A stretch of DNA of 64,000 nucleotides from Ursus arctos (lineage: Eukaryota; Chordata; Mammalia; Carnivora; Ursidae), in the NCBI RefSeq assembly GCF_023065955.2, contig NW_026623100.1, positions 73,226,727 through 73,290,726 of the forward strand. The letters run 5' to 3'. Of the stretch, positions 45,540 to 56,507 are shown piece by piece. Position 1 is the stretch's first letter; each line of letters starts with the position of its first letter. A model generated the notes under the pieces. That model had not been told where the DNA came from, made no database searches, and was given only the letters and a program-made list of their open reading frames with translations. Made by a program: the position numbers and the translations under genes.

Positions 45540-46400
45540 GCTAGGTAGGTCTCTGGGTGGATCAATAAATAAAAATTATATTTTCATATACCAACAACAA
45601 AACATTTGCAAATGAATTTAAAAATGAATTCTGTCATAAGAACCTAAGAAAATATCAAACGCCTAAGGCTATCTCTGACAAAGGATATATAAACACTCTA
45701 TACAAAACGTGCAAAACATTACTGAGATAACTAAAAGAAGACATGAATGCAGGAATGTAAGATATCATAGAATGGAAAGTCCGTATTATGAAGCTATCAA
45801 TTCTCTCCAATTTTATTTCAGAATTCCTTGCAAACAAAATCATTATACCAGCAGATTGGTGTTTTTTTTTTTTTAAGATTTTATTTATTTATTTGACAGG
45901 ATAGAGACAGCCAGCGAGAGAGGGAACACAAGCAGGGGGAGTGGGAGAGGAAGAAGCAGACTCATAGCGGAGGAGCCTGATGCGGGGCTCGATCCCATAA
46001 CGCCGGGATCACGCCCTGAGCCGAAGGCAGACGCTTAACCGCTGTGCCACCCAGGCGCCCCAGATTGGTGTTTTTTCTTTCATTTGGATTGATTTTTTTT
46101 TCTGGGAAAATTAATAAACTGATAATAAGATTAAAAAGAAATGCAAAGGACCAAAGCAAATTATGAAGATCATCAAGGACAAAGTGAAATCGGAGAAATC
46201 GCACTCTCGGAAACCAAGACTCAGTAGAAATAATATTACAAACAACTAGAGACCCACTCTGGATTTTGTAGAGATTTTTAATTAAAGGAGAATAGGAATA
46301 ACTATGTGCCAATGAATTTGAACTCTAAAAAAATGGAAAACTTTTTGGAAAGTGATAAAAATAGATTCAGTAAGAATATTATTAAAAGAGCTTTGTACAT
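45540..46400 (+). mobile_element. Old LINE-1 ORF2 fragment, plus strand
   Basis: Sense-strand ORF2 landmarks occur in order: 'caaaacattactgagataac', 'taaaagaagacatgaatgca', 'gctatcaattctctccaatt' and, after the nested SINE, 'ctgataataagattaaaaag' with 'caaaggaccaaagcaaatta'. Many frame breaks. The right limit is approximate. Confidence 0.6.
45859..46061 (-). mobile_element. Young CanSINE, minus strand, nested in LINE-1
   Basis: A full-length bear-type copy ('gactcatagcggaggagcct', 'cccataacgccgggatcacg'). A 15-bp duplication AGATTGGTGTTTTTT lies at 45853-45867 and 46062-46076. Part of the T-run is shared between the duplication and the tail, so the left edge is uncertain by a few bases. Confidence 0.97.
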
Positions 46401-46906
46401 GTTTAAATGCACTACTGACTTCGGCTTGCTGGTGTTGTATTTGGGAATTTTACACCTCTGCCTTAGAAGGGAAAAGGATCCAGTTTCTTTATGTGTGTGT
46501 TTGTTTTCTTCTTTTTCTAACAGAAGATTAGACCTTTATTTCATTTATTCCTTTCAGTAGTTAATCCCATGAATTTGTCTCACAGGGCATTATAGGAAAG
46601 ATCATTCTGAAATGTACTTGTCATAAAATAATGACCTTCCGTAGTTAAAATTTATGAGGACCTTGCTCATAAAACAAAACAAAACAAAACCTTGCACACT
46701 CTGTTCTTCCATCCTTCTCTCACTGGTTGGTTAATTTTAATCACCCAAGGTCAGTGGATGTGTAGCTGGTTGGAGGAGGCTGCCAGCTCTAGAGGGATAT
46801 TTTCTAGTCCCTCCTATGCAAGTCTCCCCCCGCCTTGCCCCCACTCAATTAGAAATCTCACAGGTTAAATCTCCCCTAACACTGTGCCTGACACATAATA
46901 GGAATT
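46401..46906. other. Unassigned DNA
   Basis: A short (AAAAC)n run lies at about 46672-46691. No family or exon recognised. Confidence 0.4.
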
Positions 46907-47108
46907 CTTTTTTTAAAAAAAGATTTTATTTATTTAGTTGAGAGAGAGAGACAGAGAGAGCACATGAACAGGAGGAGGGGCAGAGGGAGAGGGAGAAGCA
47001 GACTCCCCGCTGAGCAGGGAGCCCAATTCAGGGCTCGATCCCAGGGTCCTGGGATCATGACCTGAGCTGAAGGCAGACGCTTAATCGACTGAGCCACCCA
47101 GGTGCCCC
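46907..47108 (-). mobile_element. Older CanSINE, minus strand
   Basis: Reverse-orientation body with 'gggagaagcagactccccgc', 'agggtcctgggatcatgacc' and 'ctgagccacccaggtgcccc'. The flanking duplication is degenerate ('taggaattct' against 'tagggattct'). Confidence 0.95.
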
Positions 47109-47344
47109 CATCCTAGGGATTCTATGACAGTCTGTGGAATTGAGTAAAATTGAATAATTATTATCTTTTTCTTATTAATCACATTATACGGTCTATTTCA
47201 TGTTCTACACATTTTGCTTTTTTCTAACAGAAGAAACAGGAAGATGCTGATCAAATCAAGCTCCAGGCCTGGGGTTACTCATAGACAAATCTGATTACCA
47301 GGTTGTGTGGATATTGAATCCCACTAAGTCCCAGGCATTTTCTT

Positions 47345-47480
47345 GTCCTTTTTAAAAGCTTTTTTATTATAGAAACTTCTGAGCAGTTATAAAAGTAGAT
47401 AAAATAGTATATTTAACTCTTATGAACGCATTATCCTGCAGCAACAATAATCAGTTCATAGCTAATCTCCCTTCATCTGT
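47345..47480 (-). repeat. Possible old LINE-1 3' piece, minus strand
   Basis: 'gcttttttattatagaaact', 'ataaaagtagataaaatagt' and 'gcagcaacaataatcagttc' resemble a reverse-strand L1M 3' UTR segment. Short and weak. Confidence 0.4.
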
Positions 47481-47518
47481 TCTCTCGCCTCTTCTTCCCA
47501 TAACATTTGCTATGTGAA

Positions 47519-49105
47519 TTTTAATTTATTTTTATTTTATCCAGGTTTATTGAGATATAACTGAGATATACCATTGGGAAATTTTAAAGTGTATAATGTG
47601 ATGATTCGATACACATACGAATATTGCAAAATGATTACCACATAAGGTTAATTAACACATTCATAATATAATTCACAACATACTAATCACTACTTTTGTG
47701 TGTGTGGTGAGAACATTTACAGTCTACTCTCTTAGCAACTTTCAAGGATACAATACAATACAGCTAACCACGGTCATCATGCTGTATATTAGATCCCCAA
47801 AACTTACTCAGTTTATAACTGGACGTTTGTACTCTTTGACCAACATCTCCTCCTTTTCCCCACCCCCCAGCACTGGCAGCCACCATTCTACTCTATTTCT
47901 ATGAGTTTGCTTTTCAGGTTCCACACATAAGTGAGACCACGTAGTATTTGTCTTTCTTTGTCTGATTTCCTTCACTTAGCATAATTCGCTAAAGGCCAGT
48001 CCATATTGTTGCAAATGGCAAGATTCCTCTTTTTTCGTAGCTAAATAATATTCCATTGTACATACATACACTGCATTTTCTTTTTTCTTTTCTTTTCTTT
48101 CTTTTTTCTTTTTTTGGAGAGAGAGTGAGCGAGAGAACAAGTGAAAGTGGGGGGAGGGTCAGAGGGAGAGAGAAAATCTTAAGCAGCCTCCACTCTCAGC
48201 GAGGAGCTGACATGGGGCTAAATTTCACCACCCTGAGATCATGACCTGAGCCGAAATCAAGAGTCAGACACTTAACTGACTGAGCCACCCAGGCGTCCCT
48301 ACACTGGATTATCTTTAACCAGTCACTCATCAGTGGGCACTTAGGTTGTTTCCACATCTTGACTATTGTGACTAATCTGTGTTGAACATAGGAATGCAGA
48401 TATCTTTTCAAGATAGTTATTTCATTTCCTTTGGATAAATACCCAGAAGTGGGATTGCTGGATCCTAAAATTTATATGGAATCATGAAAGACACCAAGTA
48501 GGCAAAACAATCCTAAGGGATGGGGGTGGGGGGTTGGAGATGGAGGCATCACACTTCCTAATTTCAAACTATGTTACAAAGCTGTAGTGATCAAAACTGT
48601 ATGGTACTGGAATAAAAACAGACACACAGACCAATAGAATAGAACTGAGAGCCCAGAAATAAACCCATGCATATCCAGTCAACTAATTTTTGACAATGGA
48701 GACAAGAATTCTCAATGCAGAAAAGATATTTTCCTCAATAAATGGTGTTGGAAAACTTGATATTTCACTTGCAAAGAATGAAACTAGACCCAGATCTTAT
48801 ACCCCTTACAAAATTTGACTCAAAATGCATTAAAGACTTAAATGTAAGATCTGAAACCATAAAACTCCCAGAGGAAGACATAGGGAGAAACTGTCTTGAC
48901 ATTAATCTTGGCAAGAATTTCTTTGCCTACGGCATCAGAAGCACAAGGCACAGAACGGCTACTATTAAAAGATAAGAGAGAAGTGTTGGTGAGGATATGA
49001 AGGAGAGGGAACCCCTGGACGCCATTGGTGGGAATGTAAATCAGGGCAGCCACTATGGAAAATCCTATGGAGTTTCCTCAAAATATTAAAAAATTTAAAT
49101 TTTTC
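47519..49105 (-). mobile_element. LINE-1 with twin-priming inversion and internal deletion
   Basis: From 47519 to about 48463, less the nested SINE, the minus strand reads the end of ORF2 and the 3' UTR towards a tail at the left edge. From about 48464 to 49105 the plus strand reads the preceding ORF2 part: 'ggcatcacacttcctaattt', 'atggtactggaataaaaaca', 'gcccagaaataaacccatgc', 'gagaagtgttggtgaggata' and 'gccactatggaaaatcctat'. The inverted part stops just before the L1 position at which the 3' part begins, the classic outcome of twin priming. A jump near 48950 removes several hundred bases of ORF2. No intact reading frame remains. Confidence 0.85.
48081..48299 (-). mobile_element. CanSINE nested in the inverted LINE-1
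   Basis: An older CanSINE in reverse orientation with a (TTTTC)n tail. Imperfect duplication 'tacactgcattttc' at about 48067-48080 and 'tacactggattatc' at 48300-48313. It interrupts the L1 3' segment, so it is younger than the L1. Confidence 0.92.
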
Positions 49106-49484
49106 TAATGAAAAAAATGCCAGCCATCTTCAAAAGTGTGTTTGTCAAGTCCATGCAAAGTCTAGACCAATATGTCTGTGCATTGAATGTTTGCTCAGGA
49201 AAGCTTTCACTTTCTGGAACAATGGGAAGTCTCCATTTGAACATGACAGTAGCAGGTGGCCGTCAGAAGTCCCCAAAGAATCTTCCAGAAGGAAAGACCT
49301 AGTGTGAGCATTTTCTGTACTTGATCCAGCACCCACCAGTAACAGAAACATGAGCTCTGGCCCTTTGCTGAAATGACCACATTTGCCTCTGTTCACAGCA
49401 CAGGAGATGCCTCATCGTGGCCGAGTATACACCTTGAGAGAATGAATGACAATCCGGAAGCAATGGCTTAAGGAAATAAAACCA
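49106..49484. other. Unassigned DNA
   Basis: No family recognised. A plus-strand frame of 64 residues (49108-49302) has no recognised domain. Confidence 0.4.
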
Positions 49485-49740
49485 GGGGCAGGGTGGCTCA
49501 GTCGGTTAAGCGTCTGCCTTTGGCTCAGGTCGTGATCCCGGGGTTCGGGGATCGAGCCCTGTATGGGGCTCCCTGCCCAGCAGGGAGTCTGCTTCTCTCA
49601 CTCCCTCTACCCGCCCCCCCCCCCCGCCCCCGGCTCATGCTCTCTCTCTCTCTAAAATAAATAAATAAACAAGTAAGTAAATCTTAAAAAAAAAAAAAAA
49701 AGAAAAAGAAAAAGAAAGAAAGAAAGAAAAGAAAACAAGG
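49485..49740 (+). mobile_element. CanSINE with expanded GAAA tail, plus strand
   Basis: The head lacks four bases ('ggggcagggtggctcagtcg' where others have 'ggcacctgggtggctcag'). A C-run at about 49615-49628 lies in the middle. The tail 'aagtaagtaaatctt' runs into poly(A) and then AAAG units to about 49737. Confidence 0.93.
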
Positions 49741-51179
49741 TTTCTGTGGCAAACACTACTGGGGCTCCACCAGGATCCCCTCCGATCTTTATACTATTTT
49801 GGGGTACCTATTCCTCCCTCTGTCTTTGCTTTGTAAAACCTCAACCTGAGACACTTCCCTTGGCTTCTGGAGATGCCTTGACTGAAAGCACAGGGAGCCA
49901 GAGGGCTGGGGGGTCACATTCTTCCTCATCCACCCCATTACCCCCAACCCCCCAAGGCTCTCAGCCAAGTGTAGAGTAGGAGACTCCATGAAGCTCAAGG
50001 AGAGACTAACTCTGATGCATAATTCACACTCCAGAGCCTCCCTTGGAAGCAGGTTGAGGCTGGAGCCTTGCTTGTAACCTCATCCTTGCTTGCTTTCTTC
50101 CTCCTTCCCCTTTCCTGTTCTGCTTCCGTCACTCCCTTACTGGGTTATCCTGGCAGCACATTCTACATAAATCATTTGCACATGAATTTCGCCTCACAGT
50201 CTGCTTCTGGGAAACTCAGCCTAAGAAACTTTCTAACTCCCAAAGAAGCTTACAACCATATAAAAATGGATAGGAATACAATGGTGTTCCCTCAATATTC
50301 AGTCAAGCCTGTGCCGTGTGTTATCGAAATATAATGCTGAATCATTCCCTCAAGGAACTTTTAGGCGAGTAAAGAGCACAAGATAGGAACACAAATAATT
50401 ATACCATAAAGCATCAAGTAAGATTTCCGGGGTCTTGATGGCCCATATATTTGACTCCTTCCACATCCCCATTCCCCTTTCCAACTCTCCACTGAAGTAC
50501 ATCAGCCAGGAAACAAGATGGCAACTGTGTAACAACACTGCACAATAGGGCAGCTTCACACTAGTGCCCGACCTCAGAGGGTGGAGAGAGCAGCTGCTCA
50601 GTATACGCAAGGTGACACCCTCCCAGGCAGTAAGTGAATGAAGCCAGTCCCCCTGCCATCCCTCCTAGCTTCCCGCCAATATCACAACATCTCCTGGATA
50701 ATTGTCCAGGATGGAGAACAAGTAGAGAGTCATGCGTCAGAACTTGCCAGAACAAGAGTCCTCTCACATTGCTTTAAACACCCATGCGCAGACAGCCAGG
50801 GACATGGGATGACCTTGGATTGACAGGAAGGACATGAGGAAGACTCCATTCATAGAAGGAATTGCAAGATTCTACAATCTCGGGGGAGGCTCATCTCAGT
50901 TACAAGCTTGGCTTCCTATGGAGATGATTAGATGGACCAATATCATTAGGTATGGGAAAATTTTCAGGAGTCTCAAAAAGCAAGCTGAGCTCAGCACTCA
51001 GACCAAATGGGACACAGGGAGCCCATCTCCAGAGAAAACAGGAGAACACACTTAACCACAGAACAGAACAAGCAAAAAACTCCTGTGCTCTGCAGGCTCA
51101 AGTTGTCATCTTGCTTGAGTTGAAGATGGTAAATAGGTACATACTGCTTCGTTCTCGACACTGATGGAGAAACACAGGT
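49741..51179. other. Unassigned DNA
   Basis: No repeat or exon recognised with confidence. The right part (from about 50950) may belong to the adjacent LINE-1. Confidence 0.4.
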
Positions 51180-52885
51180 GCATTTTTTCATATAAAGTAA
51201 CCACCAGAAGACACGGATCAGGATTAACGACTTCTAAAGCAATACAGTAAACAGCAGAGGGGAAATAATAAGAAAGCAAAACTAACAGAAAGTATAAAAT
51301 AACAGCAGGAATGAGGTCAGTGTATCCATTATCCATACTAAATATACATGAGTTATGAAAATAAAATATATCAAAAGTTTGAAAGAAAATAATAGATTCA
51401 ACTACACCAGGAGAATTCAAACAGAATATAACTTGTAGTGACTGCATTATAATAACAAAGTGGAATTCAAGAAAAAAGCAATAAATGGGACATTACAGAT
51501 TGCTGAAACAGATACTTCACAATGGACATGGAATACTTATGTACGCTTAGAAAGCTTTTTCCCAAGGTTTCCTCAGATTTCCTATAACAAATAGATAATA
51601 AACAATAACACGGTAGGCTGAAGCATACACCAAACAGGCTAACATACATTATCATTTTTCCAAATGTACACAGGATAGTGGTCATAGAAAACTCAGAATA
51701 GAAAAAAGTCCCAAAATAAAGATTGACGGGCCATATTCAATGACCACATTGCAACAAAAGAGGAAATAAGTAGTTTCAAAAAAAAAAAAAGCTTAAAAAA
51801 ATAAAGCCACTCTTTTAAACAGCTTTTGTTTTAAAAGAATAAAATTTGATGTTGTCAATTATTAATTAATTAATAATCAATACAGTAAAAACACAGCATA
51901 GCAAAACCTATCTATTTACATAGATAAAAGAAATCCATGAGTTTAGCCTATTTTTCATTATTAAATAAAAAAAGATGGAGAATAAATGAAATAAGCATCA
52001 AGCTCAAAAGTTAAACGAAGACAAACAAAACAGACCGGGAATAAATTCCTAAAGATAAAACCATAATTTATTGTGAATCAGAAAACAACAAAATTTAAAT
52101 TAAAAAAAATTAAAAAACAGAATTGAAGGAAGAAACAAATAAAATTATAATTGTCTAGTAAATATCACAGAAAAGAAGAGATAAAGCAGAATGTAAAAGC
52201 AACAAAAAGCAGAACTTTACAGGAAAATTTTAAATTACAAAACAATTCTATGTATAACAGAATGCTATGAATTTGAAAACCCTTAATGAAAACACAAATT
52301 TCCAAAACTGGCTTTTGAACAAAACCAAAATCTGAATGGATTCCGTAACTTCGAAAGACACTTAAAACTCAGTCACTTAGAAGCAGCCCCTAGAATGGCA
52401 GCAGTACAAAATATTTTTAAAAGTGGACATTTACGGATTCAATAATTCTGGGGCACCTGGGTGGTTCAGTCAGTTAAGCCACTGCATCGGCTCAGGTCAT
52501 GAACCCAGGGTCCTGGAATCGAGTCCTGCATTGTGCTCCTAAATAAATAAAATCTTAAAAAAAAAGAAGGATTCAATAATTCTCATGTTAATGTAAGTGT
52601 ATAAATAAATTACATTTTAATAAATCCAACTGTATATTTCACGATATAAAAACAAGGCTGTTTTGTAAGGTTACTCAGGGCACAGTGGATGCCACTGTAG
52701 CAATTTTAGCAAATGGAATGAGTAGGATCGTTTTCTTTATGTCAAAGTAATTCAGCTTTAGGAAATCTATTAAGGGAATTTAGAACATTAAGAAGATAAA
52801 AAAGGAAAAACCCTATGATCGTTTCTGTAGAGAGCAAGCGGACCTTTGAGAAAATTAATACCCCTCCTGATTAAAAGAAAGTAAT
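51180..52885 (+). mobile_element. Old LINE-1 ORF2 fragment, plus strand
   Basis: Sense-strand ORF2 landmarks run from the endonuclease region ('gtacacaggatagtggtcat', 'accacattgcaacaaaagag') to the start of reverse transcriptase ('gaatgctatgaatttgaaaa', 'aatctgaatggattccgtaa', 'ttaggaaatctattaaggga', 'aaaaccctatgatcgtttct'). Very many frame breaks. The left limit is approximate. Confidence 0.6.
52450..52568 (+). mobile_element. Internally deleted CanSINE, perfect TSD
   Basis: The head and tRNA-like region are present ('ggggcacctgggtggttcag' to 'gtcctgcattgtgctcc') and join directly to the tail 'taaataaataaaatctt', so the whole CT-rich middle is missing. The perfect 15-bp duplication GGATTCAATAATTCT lies at 52435-52449 and 52569-52583. 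Confidence 0.95.
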
Positions 52886-53474
52886 TTTTCAAATTGGAGT
52901 CGGAAGGATGCTTCTAAATGCCATGTACTTGGGAAGCACAGGTAAGAGGTCTTTGGGCAGAGGGGCTCCCCAGCACGCGCACTACTGAACCCAAAAGAGT
53001 GCACACTGAGCATCTCCCAGACCCAGGGAGCAGGAAGCCCATCCTCAGAGGCACCAAGCAGGTGTCTGCAGGGGCAGGTTGACGGGTGTGGGGGATGGTA
53101 AGAGAAGGTGGAGAAAGAAAGAGAAATAAAGAGTGGAAGGCTTTTTGCAAAAACACATTCATGCTGGGGGAGGGGAGAAGATTGCACTCTAACTTAAAGT
53201 TTGGACTTTCACTTGGTAGCTTGGACTTCAAATTCTACTTTCTGGATTGAGATTAAGAAACCACAGAACTATCTGTTATCTAAGAACGAGGAGGCAAATC
53301 ATGTCTGCTGGAGTTCTCATCAGAGCACAGAGGGAAATTACCTCCTCCGGACACCTTTTATAGGGCTTCGGGTTTTAATTACATCATCAGTTTGTGATTA
53401 GTCAATTACATTAGTTCCATCTATCTTCAATTCCATGTAAACATTAGAACCTATTAAAGATTTTAAAAAATCTT
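52886..53474. other. Unassigned DNA
   Basis: GA-rich on the plus strand around 53090-53145. Minus-strand frames of 105-110 residues have no recognised domain. Confidence 0.4.
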
Positions 53475-53656
53475 GTTGTGGGGGGGCTGCCTGTAGGTTA
53501 AGCATCAGACTCTTGGTTTCCGCTCAAGTGTGATCTCAGGGTCATAAGATTGAGCCCCAAGCCGGGCTCCTGCTTCAGATTCTCTCCCTTTGCCCCTCCT
53601 GCTTGGGCCCACTCTCTCTCTCTCTAAAATAAATAAATAAATCTTAAAAAAAAAAT
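53475..53656 (+). mobile_element. Diverged CanSINE, plus strand
   Basis: The head is worn ('gggggggctgcctgtaggtt'), but 'gtgatctcagggtcataaga', 'ttgagccccaagccgggctc' and the tail 'aaataaataaataaatctta' are clear. Probably one of the oldest CanSINEs here. Confidence 0.88.
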
Positions 53657-54382
53657 CTTTTAGGGATCCAGGTAGGGCTGTATTGAATCTATACCTTGAC
53701 TTGTGGGCAAGTGATATTTTTATAATACTAGGTCGTTTCTATTCAGGTTATTCTTTTTATATCCTTCAGTGGTTTTCTAATTTTCTTCCCACAGGCTGGA
53801 CATATTTTTGTTAGCATTTTCCTTAGGTATTTTTAATTCATTTTGTAGCCATAGGAAGTACATGTTTTTTCCCTTATAATTTCCAAGTAACAGTTATTAT
53901 ATATTGGAATCGATTCCGATTTCATGTCGGTCTTGAGTCTAACCTCCTAACACAATTTATTATTCTTGTATGTTCATGTTATCACTGAAATAATTGAGTG
54001 GTCTGCAAATATTGTTTTTGTTTTCTAGTATTTATGCCTCTTACTCTTTGATTTCATTGCGGGAATTATGTAACTGTGTGGACTCACTTTATGGGAGTGA
54101 GGATGATTCCTTTATTGTTCACTTACTGAGGAGAGTGTGTGCACGTGCGCGTGTTACCAAGAATGTCTCTGGTATCTGGTTAGATGATCCCATACGCTTG
54201 TCCTTCTATGTGCTAAATAGGGAATTTCATTGTTGTCCTGATGGAGAACCATTATTACGTGGCAAGTGTTGGGAGACACCTTAGATAGAATAGTGCACTA
54301 TTCTTTTAATTCCACTGCAAAACTCAATATTATAAGTGTGCAACTTCTGAGTTTTGGATATATGCTTGTGAGATTGGCGAAG

Positions 54383-54411
54383 ATGCGTGTGCGTGTGCGT
54401 GTGTGTGTGTT
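54383..54411. repeat. Short (GT)n run with GCGT interruptions
   Basis: Units 'gcgtgt' precede a pure GT run. It sits in the old LINE-1 body. Confidence 0.9.
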
Positions 54412-55336
54412 AGTTTTGTGCAGGTTTCATTACCAGGATTTTATATTGGCTGTGAGTGTCCATCTTTTTCTATGCTTCCAGGACAGTTAATATAACACAA
54501 GAATTACCTCACTTATAAAAGCTACCTGGAAAAGAATCTTTTATAGGGCTGGATCTTGGCTGCTTCTTTTCCCCATCTCTCTCATGTTAGTAGATAGGTA
54601 TGTTAACTTTTGTTGGTTTAATTTTGCTAAATTTTATGTCACCAGAAAAATCACCCATATTTTTAGTTTCCCAATTTTCATTAGGAAACAGAATGTATTA
54701 TTTTTATTATGTTTAATCATCGTCATTTGTTAATCTCCATGTTTGTTCTTTTCCTTTTTTTTTTTTTTGCTATTGTTTGTGTTTTGTGTTAATTTGTCAG
54801 AGATCTTCCACTTTATTGATGTTTTCAGAGAATCATCACTTCGTTTAACTGTTCAAGTTTTTGGTCACTTTTTAAAAATTTCCATATTTTTGTTTTTCTC
54901 TTTGCCAAAAATTCTCTTATTTTAATTTATTTTGAAGGTTTTTCCTACCTTTTTAAATTGTATGCTTACTTCTTTTATTCTTAATCTTTTTTTTCTCCTA
55001 TATGAAGTAAGACTATACGTTTTCCTATGAAGACTACCAAACTGACATGTTATAGCTTTTACAACAAGTACACACATTGTAACTTACTTCTAAATAGATA
55101 TTTTCCCTCTTTAATTCAAAGCTTATGTAAGATCTTTTCATTCTAGCCTTTTTATTGAAGCATAACATACATACAGAAAAGTGCACAAAAAGTATCAGGA
55201 TGATGTGTAAAACTTTTTTTTTAAATTGAAATTAGTAGTTTTTAGTGTAAGCCATCCTTGTGATATATTTTCTAATTTTATCACAATATAGCCAGAGAAT
55301 AAGATCTATATGAATGCTTCCTTTTTTATATATTCT

Positions 55337-55534
55337 TTTTTTTTTTTTAAAGATTTTATTTACTCGACAGAGATAGAGACAGCCAGCGAGAGAGGGAACA
55401 CAAGCAAGGGAAGTGGGAGAGGAAGAAGCAGGCTCATAGCAGAGGAGCCTGATGTGGGGCTCGATCCCATAACGCCAGGATCACGCCCTGAGCCAAAGGC
55501 AGACGCCCAACCACTGTGCCACCCAGGCGCCCCA
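55337..55534 (-). mobile_element. Young CanSINE, minus strand, nested in LINE-1
   Basis: Bear-type copy in reverse orientation ('ggctcatagcagaggagcct', 'cccataacgccaggatcacg', 'ccacccaggcgcccca'). A 17-bp duplication with one mismatch lies at 55320-55336 (CCTTTTTTATATATTCT) and 55535-55551. Confidence 0.96.
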
Positions 55535-56303
55535 CCTTTTGTATATATTCTATCAAGATGTTCTTTGAGATGTAACACATTGTCAATTTTTTGTATTATT
55601 TATTCTTTTGAAAAAAAAAAGTCTCCTTCCTCCTTATCGGTACAAAGTTTCATAGAAATCGTATGCAAATACATGTGCTTCAAATACATACACTATATCA
55701 TGCATGTCCTATCATGCCATGCTTCAGATGTTCTTTAATTATCCTCAGTCATTCCCAAATTTGCTGAGGTCGGAGTACAGCTCACATAGAAATGTATTTG
55801 GATGGCACCTTGAGAAAATGAAGAGCCGCGTGAAGCATGAAGTCATTGATTCAAGGCTGTGGCTGCCACAGATCCCACCAGGCCACACCATGGCCGCGTG
55901 GATCAATATCTCGGCACTTGAGTAACCCATCTGCGGCCCACCGCTGTGGGAAAGAATCAGGAAGCTCAGCTCCCCATCTTTTTTTATTGTTTACTTAATC
56001 TGCCGATTTCAGGAAAATGTGTATTAACATGTCACACATGAATGTGGATTTGTCTGGTTCCCTTAGAATGCGTCAGTTTTTCCTCGCGGATTCTGAAACT
56101 AGTTTGTTAGGGGTCTAAAAAAATCCGTGCTTCATTCTTACCTTCTTAAGATTTATCAGTTGTATCAAATATATTATCTCTCTGTTGTCTTGCTTAGAAA
56201 TCCTCACTTTCAGTTCTTTCTTGCCTAAACTTAATATTGTTATTCAAGCATTTGCTCTATAGCCATGTGCCTGGTGTAGATAGTTGCTTAAAATTGTTCT
56301 TCT

Positions 56304-56507
56304 GGGGGTGCCTGGGTGGGTCAGTTGGTGAAGCATCTGCCTTCAGCTCAGGTCATGATCTCAGGGTCCTGGGATGGAGCCCCGAATCGGGCTCCCTGAT
56401 CAGCGGGCAGCCTGCCTCTCCCTCTCCCTCTGCCCCCTACTCATGCTTGCTTTCTCTCTCTCTCTCTCAAATAAATAAAATATTTAAAAAAAAATAAAAC
56501 AAAAAAT
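56304..56507 (+). mobile_element. CanSINE, plus strand, nested in LINE-1
   Basis: Older type: 'gggggtgcctgggtgggtca', 'gggtcctgggatggagcccc', 'cagcctgcctctccctctcc' and 'aaataaataaaatattt'. Imperfect duplication 'aaattgttcttctg' at 56291-56304 and 'aaattgtgccttctg' at 56508-56522. Confidence 0.95.
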
